IMG/VR virus record: IMGVR_UViG_3300032278_000108
Location: 1 to 25,407 of that record
Source: a virus
DNA: 25,407 nt
Direction: 5' to 3' (one strand)
The notes beneath the pieces were generated by a model. It was not told where the DNA came from, did not search any database, and was given only the letters and a program-made list of their open reading frames with translations. Position numbers and translations under genes: made by a program. Shown here one piece after another: positions 1 to 8,300 of the stretch (positions within the stretch are counted from its first letter, which is position 1; every line of letters begins with the position of its first letter).

Positions 1-585
1 ACCATCTAAAAAGATCATATCTGCTATATAACCTCCCCACCCATTTCCATAAGCATCTCTACCCACAAAATGTTCATAGTCTGCATGATTCCAATATGGA
101 GAATTTTCTGCTGAATCTATGCTTACACTATTTGTATCAAAATCAGTTTCTCGAACTCCATTTACATATATTTTTGCTCTATCTGCTTGAGTACCTTCAT
201 TACTATTAAAAACAAATACTAAATGATACCAAGCGCTGCCATCACGAAATTTCCTAGTAGTTATTAAATTATGTCCACCAAAAGTAGAATAAGGATAGTC
301 AATCCATATTAGTTGATCACTTGATATTTGTATTGAACTTCTTTCAGGAGTACCTGTATTAGCTCCTGCAATATTTAAAGTTCCATGCTTTCTATTACCA
401 AAAGTTGCATTACTCATTTTAACCCAACATGATAAAGTCCATCTAGTTTGATCTGAAGGTGTTCCAGTTTCTCTAACCATTGAATCTGTAGTAGCATGCC
501 ATGCGTTATCAAATCTACAAGAATTAGCTATTTCATAAGCTCCTGTTTCTTTGAGAGGTACTACTGTTGATGCTATTAAAGACAT
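1..585 (-). CDS. LamG-like adhesin, partial (3' end outside window)
   Basis: This frame is open from an ATG at 585-583 to the left window edge, giving 195 residues without a stop, so the C-terminus is missing. The start overlaps the upstream fibre stop in a TAATG junction. The visible part reads as a concanavalin/laminin-G jelly roll: a strand WTLSCWVKM at about residues 49-57, SAWYHLVFVF at 117-126, AKIYVNGV at 137-144, and GGYIADMIFLDG near 184-195. The same landmarks occur in the same order in the N-terminal 260 residues of the LamG/SPRY protein at 2514-5324 (RTIAYWCKM, WFHFMVQV, VKIWINGV, YIADLHYLD), so the two are paralogues. LamG folds usually bind sugars or proteins, so a host-binding tip or decoration role is inferred. 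Whether it also carries a SPRY domain cannot be seen. Confidence 0.8.
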   Translation of the reverse strand, partial: MSLIASTVVPLKETGAYEIANSCRFDNAWHATTDSMVRETGTPSDQTRWTLSCWVKMSNATFGNRKHGTLNIAGANTGTPERSSIQISSDQLIWIDYPYSTFGGHNLITTRKFRDGSAWYHLVFVFNSNEGTQADRAKIYVNGVRETDFDTNSVSIDSAENSPYWNHADYEHFVGRDAYGNGWGGYIADMIFLDG

Positions 586-1919
586 TAGGATAAAGCTGCC
601 GAATTAGCTACATAAACATTTGTACCATCACAAAAATAAGATATTAAATAAGTACCGGCTGCTGTTACTGTTGCTAGAAAAGTAGAATCATTTTTTGTAT
701 TTGCATGTGATGATACTGTATGTCCACCAGAATTAATTAATAATATATTTCCTGATTGTTTTGTACTGCTAGCAATACCAGTAAAAGTCAATGTGAAATT
801 CCCACTGGGAGTACATGTAAAGTCATTACTAGCTGTAAGGGCAAAACTACCATCATTATCAGAAGTTACTGTTCCTGCTGCATTAGTAGTAACTGATACA
901 CCTGCACCAAATGTTACTCCACCACCATCTGCTATTGTCATTGCATCATCTCCATCTGTATATTCTATAAGTGGAGTTTTAACTGATGTTGCAAATGAGC
1001 TACTTCCTGTAGAGGTAATTGCTCCACAACCTACTGTTCCTAATGTAGCTATATTTTTGCTACCATCTACAACTACTGCTTTACTTGCAACTACTGTTCC
1101 TGCTGTTAAATCATCTATCTGTTCTATATCAGCTTCACTAATTGCGGCACTTCCCATTGTAAGGGAGGAACCAACAAGGGGTCCACCTGTAAGTGTACCT
1201 GTAGTACTAATATTAGATGATCCAGTATCTATTGTTCCAAAGCCAGATGTTATTGAGCCAGAATTTACTGCACCTGTTGTTACAATACTAGAGCTACCTG
1301 CTACAACACCATAGATTGAACCTATTGCAGTTCCTCCTATTGTTATAGCATCAGCTTCTACTGTACCATCAAAGTAAGCATCTTTAAATTCTAAAGCATC
1401 AGTACCTAAATCTACGATTGCATTTGAACCTGGTGTTAGAGCACCATCGGTTAATATTAATTGTTTTTCGTTTCCTGCATAAAAATTAATTGTATCAGCA
1501 GTTTCAAAGTCTATTTTAGTTTGATCATCTTCTCCAATCTTAATATCTGTTGCTAGTATTGAAGTTATTCCTGTCTGTGCAGAAGGTAGTTTAGCTGCTG
1601 TAATAGCGTTCTCTGCTATATGATCAGCATCAATGCTGCCATCAACATATTGATCTGAGTCAACTGAGTTAGCTGCCATTTTTGCTAATTCAACAGCGTC
1701 ATCTGCTAAATGAGCTACTGTTATTATATTTTGCGCTATCTCTCTAGCTGTAACGTTATTCTCTGCGATCTTTATCGAGGTAACTCCGTTATCTGCTATA
1801 TATAGCGTTACAATAGCATTTGTTGCTAACTCTCTAGCCGTGATAGCGTTCTCTGCTATCTTAAGCGAAGTTACTGAGTTATCTGCTAATACGCTTGATG
1901 TTGCTTGTGTTGTTGCCAT
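585..1919 (-). CDS. Short decapeptide-repeat tail fibre protein (444 aa)
   Basis: Probable trimeric tail fibre. After about ten residues there are ten contiguous 10-residue repeats (residues 11-110), e.g. IAENAITARE, LATNAIVTLY, IADNGVTSIK. A beta-rich Gly/Thr/Ser region follows, with motifs common in phage fibres (DIKIGEDDQTKIDFETAD, IVDLGTDALEFKDAYFDGTV). The final 80 or so residues (NFTLTFTGIASSTKQSG onwards) look like a terminal beta domain related to the C-terminus of the 1550-residue fibre. Residues around GCGAITSTGSSSFATSVKT are almost identical to that fibre. A Shine-Dalgarno AGGAG overlaps the upstream TAG, 7 nt before this ATG. The adjacent LamG gene starts within this gene's stop. 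It is probably a paralogous or alternative fibre; the receptor is unknown. Confidence 0.85.
   Translation of the reverse strand: MATTQATSSVLADNSVTSLKIAENAITARELATNAIVTLYIADNGVTSIKIAENNVTAREIAQNIITVAHLADDAVELAKMAANSVDSDQYVDGSIDADHIAENAITAAKLPSAQTGITSILATDIKIGEDDQTKIDFETADTINFYAGNEKQLILTDGALTPGSNAIVDLGTDALEFKDAYFDGTVEADAITIGGTAIGSIYGVVAGSSSIVTTGAVNSGSITSGFGTIDTGSSNISTTGTLTGGPLVGSSLTMGSAAISEADIEQIDDLTAGTVVASKAVVVDGSKNIATLGTVGCGAITSTGSSSFATSVKTPLIEYTDGDDAMTIADGGGVTFGAGVSVTTNAAGTVTSDNDGSFALTASNDFTCTPSGNFTLTFTGIASSTKQSGNILLINSGGHTVSSHANTKNDSTFLATVTAAGTYLISYFCDGTNVYVANSAALS
907..1052. repeat. Dispersed 146-bp repeat, copy A (partner 5661-5806)
   Basis: By-eye alignment with 5661-5806 gives the same length with about 11 mismatches and no gap. 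It lies in the C-terminal third of the 444-residue fibre gene and encodes the block around ITSTGSSSFATSVKTPLIEY. It marks a recent duplication or recombination between the two fibre genes. Confidence 0.8.
1590..1889 (-). repeat. 30-bp coding repeat array (10 decapeptide units)
   Basis: Ten tandem 30-bp units encode residues 11-110 of the 444-residue fibre. The consensus is (I/L)A(D/E)N-x-(V/I)T-x-x-(K/E/H). Units differ by many synonymous changes, so the periodicity is clearer in protein than in DNA. Most of the array is collinear with the array in the 1550-residue fibre around 9640-9890. Confidence 0.85.
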
Positions 1920-1928
1920 TTATTTCTC

Positions 1929-2501
1929 CTAACTTGGCTCTGCGGGCCACTCTACTGTTAATGCCGCAAAAGCTGATAAAGTTGCTGCCGCATTTATAGC
2001 AGCTTCGTGTTCATTTGCTTTTGTTCTTACTGCTGCTTGATAGGTTGCTACTGCTGAAGGAATTGCTGCTCCTCCACTTGCTGCTCTTAAGGTATACCAA
2101 TCATATTGTACTAATAAATTGGCGGCATAATTATTTGTTTTTAAAATTTCTTCGTTCTTTAATCCTACGGATTTAACATCGCCCTCTGTCCCTCTTCCAG
2201 CTGCCTGATCTTCTGCTGTAAATAATACATCAGTTAATGATTGAGCTGTAGCAGTTCCATAAGTTCCTGTTACTGTATCAGTACCACTATTGTAAGCATA
2301 AGTTATACCTGTATTAACATAATAAGCAGTACTATTTAAATTAGTTGTATCTATTACAGCTGTATAAACACCTATAGCTTTTAATTCAGCTTCCGACCAG
2401 AGTTTAAATATATCTCTTGAATGTGTTATTCCAGCCACTTTGATAGCTTTAGGGTTACTAAATATCTCTGTTATTTCATTACTTTCTACTAGTATGTACA
2501 T
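1929..2501 (-). CDS. Tail fibre assembly chaperone-like protein (190 aa)
   Basis: Small protein with a compact N-terminal part (MYILVESNEITEIF, then WSEAELKAIGVYTAVID at about residues 35-51) and a C-terminal half of the kind seen in phage tail fibre assembly or chaperone proteins: LLVQYDWYTLRA, an Ala-rich helical stretch (VATYQAAVRTKANEHEAAINAA), and a terminal WPAEPS. The AELKAIGVY and LLxxxDWxxLRA motifs are the basis for the call; no enzymatic residues are visible. An AGGAG Shine-Dalgarno lies 6 nt before the ATG. It sits between the LamG/SPRY adhesin and the short fibre, where fibre-folding chaperones are commonly encoded. It could instead be a structural protein of unknown role. Confidence 0.6.
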   Translation of the reverse strand: MYILVESNEITEIFSNPKAIKVAGITHSRDIFKLWSEAELKAIGVYTAVIDTTNLNSTAYYVNTGITYAYNSGTDTVTGTYGTATAQSLTDVLFTAEDQAAGRGTEGDVKSVGLKNEEILKTNNYAANLLVQYDWYTLRAASGGAAIPSAVATYQAAVRTKANEHEAAINAAATLSAFAALTVEWPAEPS

Positions 2502-2513
2502 ATTTTTCTCCTA

Positions 2514-5324
2514 TTATGCTGTACCTGTGAATGTGTTTCCGCCTGCTGAGGCTACCATTTCATGTGCATTTGCGGGTGATGTTGCCCCACCACTTGAAAC
2601 AAGGGGTCTTGCTGCAAATGCGTAATATATTGAATTTTTACCACTACCATTAATGTATGCTGCACTATCCATTATTTTAAATCCATTTGACATAAAAGCT
2701 AATTCCAGTTGACCATGTGTAGATGCTGCTGTGGCAGTAGTAGATGCGTCCCACAACTGCATATATCTATTTCTGAATGATTCATTTGATCTACTTACAT
2801 AACTAGAAGTGGCTATTGCCATATCATGGCTCCATAGAAACCAACCGTTATCGTGGTCAGCTCCTTTAACTATTACCATAGCAGGTAAAAATCCTGTATT
2901 TATAAAGGGCCCATTTATATTTCCGTTTCCTTTATACCACCCAAATTTACTAATTCCTTTCTTTTCTGCCCATACATATGCTACATAAGTACCTGTATTA
3001 GCTGCACTAGCTGTTCCTACTGTAAAATATGTTGAGTCTGGAGCAGTATCATTCCATACTGTAGTATTTTCTTCCATACTATAATGTGTTTCTACATTCA
3101 TATAGTGATTATGAGCATTAGCTCCAGTTAAACTATTTCTTAAAGATGAATGTCCTGGCCCACCATCAACACCTGTGTCTTTATGATAAGTTAACCAACT
3201 ATAATTTCCACTTAATTTTTTTACCCAAATAACTGCGGGAACTGCTCCTAATCCATGTGTTATCTTCCCTGCACCACCTGTTCCTGTCCAAGTACAAATA
3301 CTAAATCCTCCTGTAGTATCAGCTTGATAAGTACTTGCTAATACTTGTGTTGCTCCGCTTCCACTTTGTGATACTGAAGTTTTACTTCCACCATTTGCTT
3401 TCCAACCAAATGATTGAATAATACTATCTTCATCATGAATCCCAGTATTACTTGCATCATTTGTATAGCCATCAGAATCAAAACTGTCTATTTCAAGACT
3501 AGTTTCTGCAACATTAGTATCTGGATGAAGTGCTCCTGCTGTTGGTCCTCTACTAGAATCATGGATTTGCCATGAATTTGCAACAGTTTGATCCTTAACC
3601 ATAATCATATCTGGTTGCATAGCTGAATTCCCACCAAAAACAACTGAATCATTACTACTAGTTGCCTTATACATATCTGTTTGAAAATACTTTGAAGGAT
3701 CATTAGCTGCAGGTGGATCAAACTCTGCGAAGTTTTTACTACACATTGCGTAAAATCCACTTGGCGGAGTATATTCAAAACTTCCATAGCCGTTTCCATC
3801 TGCTACACCAGTATTATCGAGTGTGAATGTTGGATTACCAAAATTTACTTGATAGATACGATCACTTGATCCGTAGTGCCCAAAACCTACGAGACAGTCT
3901 GTTACTCCTTCAGTTAATATATTAGTAATTGCAGCATTAGCTCCTGTAGCGGGATTAGCAGTTCCTGCATTTGTATTCCACCAAGTGCCATTTTTACCAA
4001 TCCAAAATTTACCATTATCCATATCTAGAGCCATTATCATTATATCGCCATCTGCAACATGGAAACTGTTACTACCAGTAAAATCTGCAACATTAGAATC
4101 TCCTCCCGTGCCTGCAGTACCATGAAACATAGTTCCATCACTCATTATTGTCCATGCCAAATCTGCACCTAAATATCCATGTGAATTGCCAGTAAAAGCC
4201 ATTGGCCAATTAGCATCAGTAAGAGCTATTACAAAGTGACTAGAATGAGAACCAATATCTGTAGTTTCAACTTCGTAGTACCACTTACCTGCACTAACTG
4301 ATTGATGTGCTCTAGTTTTTCCATAACTTCCAGTATTAGTTATTTTTCGACCCCCTAGGGTAGCTCTCACTCCACCATCTGGTGTTCCATCACCAGCATT
4401 ATCTAATGAGTTTATAGTATTAAAATTATTGGTTGGTGTGTCTGTTTCTGTCTTTCCATGTATATCTAATAAATTTTGATAAATATAAGCATGATTATTA
4501 TTACCTGAAGTGTCTGCTCCAATACCAGTTGAAGATTGACCATTACTACTTGTACCTGTTTGTTTAAATTCTAAATGAGCTCCAGCACTTCCATATTGAG
4601 CAGTAGTAAAACTAGTTTCTATAGGAATCCATATTCCGTCATCATTAAACTTTCCAAAATCTGTAGCGTCAGCAATAGTATTATCTAAATAATGAAGATC
4701 AGCTATATAACAAGAACGTCTTGCTCCGTTACCTATTAGTGTACTTTGACCATCTGAGCTATCTGTATTATCGTTTCCACCAGGATAATGATTATAACCT
4801 GGTAATCCCTGATGACTATCTAAATGATTGTCCCATTGTTTATGGACTCCATTTATCCAAATTTTTACTCTACCCCTTGCTGTAGGACTAGAAGATGGAT
4901 CAGAAGTACCATAATCTGTATTAGTAGTATCTACTTGTACCATAAAATGAAACCACGATGCAGCATCTATCAAAGGTATTTTAATAATAGAACCTCCCAT
5001 ACTAACTGAGTTATAACTCACATCTGCAGGATTATCATGATTATTTTGAACTGATATATTTTCACTAACTGAACCAGTCCAATGTACAAACTGCCAATTA
5101 TGAGCATCAGAAAAACCAACACATTGTTGCATTTTACACCAATAAGCTATAGTTCGTTTTCTTCTGTTATCTATCGTAGAACTATACCCACTTCCATACT
5201 CTGATCCTAATGCTATTACATGAGTACCTGATGAAGTTGCAGATTCTGATAAAAAAGAATTATCTATCTCAAATTCTGGTTCAGCATCTGCTCCATATAA
5301 CCATTGTTCACTACCTAATACCAT
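2514..5324 (-). CDS. Multidomain adhesin with LamG, SPRY and three C-terminal repeats (936 aa)
   Basis: Residues about 30-260 form a laminin-G/concanavalin-like domain (RTIAYWCKM, SWFHFMVQVDTT, VKIWINGV, YIADLHYLD). Residues about 330-505 look like a SPRY (B30.2-type) beta sandwich: GKWYYEVE at 346-353, a GYLG turn near 383, and IMIMALDMDNGKFWIGKNG at 428-446. The rest, about 520-910, contains three spaced copies of a motif PxMIxVKx(6-7)WxxxxxxxG at about 570, 695 and 813, as in phage adhesin C-termini. An AAGGA Shine-Dalgarno lies in the end of the preceding fibre gene and the two ORFs are 2 nt apart. Inferred role: receptor- or glycan-binding protein associated with the long fibre. No signal peptide or membrane segment is seen, as expected for a virion protein. 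Confidence 0.8.
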   Translation of the reverse strand: MVLGSEQWLYGADAEPEFEIDNSFLSESATSSGTHVIALGSEYGSGYSSTIDNRRKRTIAYWCKMQQCVGFSDAHNWQFVHWTGSVSENISVQNNHDNPADVSYNSVSMGGSIIKIPLIDAASWFHFMVQVDTTNTDYGTSDPSSSPTARGRVKIWINGVHKQWDNHLDSHQGLPGYNHYPGGNDNTDSSDGQSTLIGNGARRSCYIADLHYLDNTIADATDFGKFNDDGIWIPIETSFTTAQYGSAGAHLEFKQTGTSSNGQSSTGIGADTSGNNNHAYIYQNLLDIHGKTETDTPTNNFNTINSLDNAGDGTPDGGVRATLGGRKITNTGSYGKTRAHQSVSAGKWYYEVETTDIGSHSSHFVIALTDANWPMAFTGNSHGYLGADLAWTIMSDGTMFHGTAGTGGDSNVADFTGSNSFHVADGDIMIMALDMDNGKFWIGKNGTWWNTNAGTANPATGANAAITNILTEGVTDCLVGFGHYGSSDRIYQVNFGNPTFTLDNTGVADGNGYGSFEYTPPSGFYAMCSKNFAEFDPPAANDPSKYFQTDMYKATSSNDSVVFGGNSAMQPDMIMVKDQTVANSWQIHDSSRGPTAGALHPDTNVAETSLEIDSFDSDGYTNDASNTGIHDEDSIIQSFGWKANGGSKTSVSQSGSGATQVLASTYQADTTGGFSICTWTGTGGAGKITHGLGAVPAVIWVKKLSGNYSWLTYHKDTGVDGGPGHSSLRNSLTGANAHNHYMNVETHYSMEENTTVWNDTAPDSTYFTVGTASAANTGTYVAYVWAEKKGISKFGWYKGNGNINGPFINTGFLPAMVIVKGADHDNGWFLWSHDMAIATSSYVSRSNESFRNRYMQLWDASTTATAASTHGQLELAFMSNGFKIMDSAAYINGSGKNSIYYAFAARPLVSSGGATSPANAHEMVASAGGNTFTGTA

Positions 5325-5326
5325 TA

Positions 5327-8300
5327 TTAATCCTTAACATCTAGTTGTGGTTTTCCTAATATAACTGCGTCTGTTGCGTATACATAATAAGGTATAATAT
5401 CATATACACCATCTCCACTTGTTGATAGAGTTATGCCAGTACCACCACCGGGAACCTTATATTGACTTCCAATAGATAAAGTAAATGCTCCACCATCATG
5501 CCAAAAAACAAATGATCCTGATTGTCCTACATTTTCTGTTGTTGGATTAGTTAATGTAAAGTTTGCATTAGCACGTAATAAAAAATGTTGATAAGTATCA
5601 AAATCTGGAGTTAAAGAACTTCCTGCTGAAGGCTCGTGTTGCTTTCCAACGGCAGCGGCTCCAAATGTTACTTTACCACCATCGGCTATTGTCATTGCAT
5701 CATCTCCATCTGTATATTCTATAAGCGGAGTTTTAACTGATGTTGCGAACGAACTACTTCCTGTTGAAGTAATTGCTCCACAACCTAATGTTCCAAATGT
5801 AGCTATTTCTTTACTAGCTCCTACAACTACTGCTTTATTTGCAAGTACTGTTCCATAGCTTGCTGTTACTCCATCTATGGTTTCTAATTCAGCTTCAATA
5901 ATGGCAGCACTTCCAATAGTAAAACCTGTACCAGTAACTACACCTGAAGAAGTAACTGCTCCTGAACCTATAGTTCCAACTGTAATATTTGGGGAACCTG
6001 CTAATCCTGTTGCTGTTCCTGTAAGTGTACCTGTTACATTTCCTGTAAATTGTGTTGATGTTATTACGCCAGTGCTTGGATTATATGTTAATCCTGTATC
6101 TGTTTCTATTCCTTGAGTACCTGTTGCTCCATCAACGAATGTTGGATATACAGTTTCATCTGTTGAATTATTGGCATTAACTGTAACATTTGTTCCTACT
6201 GTTGCTGTACCTGCTGTTAAACTTGCAGCTGTTCCTGTTGCATTTGTCATTACACCACTTGCTGGCGTTCCCAGTGCTGGTGTAGTTAATGTTGGCGCAG
6301 TTAAAGTTTTATTTGTTAATGTTTGAGTACCAGTTAATGTTGTAACAGTAGAGTCAATAGCAACTGATAATTCATTACCTGAACCAGTTGTATCAATACC
6401 TGTACCACCCGCAATATCTAAAGTTTCACTATCTAAATCAATACTTAATGCACCACCTGAATCTCCTTGAAAATCTAAGTCTGAAGCCGTTACTTGTGCA
6501 TCAACATATGCTTTAACTGATTGCTGTGTCGGTACAAGAGTTGCACTATTTGTAGACATATTATCTTCATCTACAAAAGCTGTAATAGTTATTGTACCAT
6601 CTGACAAACTTCCATAAGTTACTGTGCCTGATGCTGTTACACCTGTACTAGATAAAAGACCAGTTGAAGGATTATAAGTTAAATCTCCATCTGATTCTAA
6701 ACCTATATTACCACCATCTACATCTCCACCTGCTGTAAATATTATTGCATTATTTTCATTAGTACTTTCGTTATCTGTTATTGTAACTGTTGTCGCTACT
6801 GTAGCTGTATCTGCATTACCAGTAACATCTCCTGTTAGGGGGCCTGCAAAGGCATCTGAAGTTACTGTACCATCGAACCATGCATTTTTAAATTCTAAAG
6901 AACCTGTACCTAAATCTATATCATTAGTTGTTGTGGGTTTTAATACACCATCTGCTAATACTAGCTGTTCTGTACCCTCAATATCAAAACGAATAATATC
7001 TTCATCTGAACTTTCTTCGACTTGTATTTTTGTATCGCTATCAGCATCTACTAAAACTGTTGCAGTAGTAGAACCTGCTGTAGTTGTAACTATAGCTTCT
7101 ACTGCTACACCAGTTGCAGGTGCTGTACTAAATGTAATGGTTGCTCCAGATAAACTATAGTTTGATTTACTTTGATAAACACCATCAAAATAAATCTGTA
7201 CGTTATTCTCGTTAGTTGGTGTAACACCTAAAGCTAAAGTAGTATCACTATTATCACCTGTCATGGTGGCTATAGTTAAAGATATAGCTCCTGATCCAGA
7301 AGTAGCCCATGAAGGCACTCCTGAAGCTAGTGTTAATACTTCATCATCACTTCCTTTTGCTAATCTAATATAATTAGTACCATTATAGTACATTACATCA
7401 CCGGCAGCATCAGATCCTAATGCGATATGTGTTCCATCTACTGAGTTAGCTTGTATAGAAGCTGCTCCATTTGTTGCTATCGCAATATCTCCTGAAATAA
7501 CAACTGGATTAAAGTTAGTACCATCTCCAATTAAAGCTGCACCACTTGTATTGGTTCCCATAGTAATGTCATCGCCAGTAACTGTTAAGTCACCACCAAT
7601 AGTTACATTACCTGTAGTTGTTACAGTATCTACATAAGCATCTTTCCAACGTACTCCAGTAGTACCTAAGTCAACATCACTATCTGTTTGTGGACCAAAG
7701 ATACCATCAGCTACATATACTTGTTCAGCATTAGCTGCGTATAAGTGAATCTCATCAGCAGTTTCAAAATCTATTTTAGTTTCGTTGTCTTCACCTATCT
7801 TAATATCTGCTGCTAGTAAAGATGTGATTGAAGTTTGAGCTCCAGTTGATACTTGTCCTGTAAGATTACCTGTTACATTCCCTGTTAAGTTACCCGTAAC
7901 AGAAGTAGTAGTTAGTACTCCTGTACTTGGATTATATGTTAATCCTGTGTCTGTTTCAATACCCTGTGTTCCTGTAGCACCATCAACAAAAGTTGGGTAA
8001 ACTGTTTCATCTGTTGAATTATTGGCTGCTGCTGTTATACTTGTTGCTAAGTCAGCAGTACCAGTTACATCTCCTGTTATATCACCAACAAAAGCTGTTG
8101 ACGTAATACTTGTTGCTCCTGTAACTACTCCTGCATCTACACTAATTGTTCCGTCTAATAAAATTGCTGATCCTGATGCAGGTTCAATATTTATTGCTGC
8201 TCCAGAATCTAAAGTTAGTACTCCAGCTGAATCAATATCTACTGTACCGTCTGCTGTTATTTGAATATTAGCTGCTGCAGCTGCTGTATCGGTTGTTACT

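Noticed and set aside
793-1314. Plus-strand open frame of 173 codons opposite the short fibre gene
   Set aside because: It mirrors the Thr/Ala/Val-rich repeat codons of the minus-strand fibre, has Pro/Val/Ser low-complexity content, and has no Shine-Dalgarno or neighbours on that strand.
1-5324. Diversity-generating retroelement target in the adhesin or fibre C-termini
   Set aside because: No reverse transcriptase, template repeat or C-type lectin motif is seen; the repeats present do not show adenine-specific differences.
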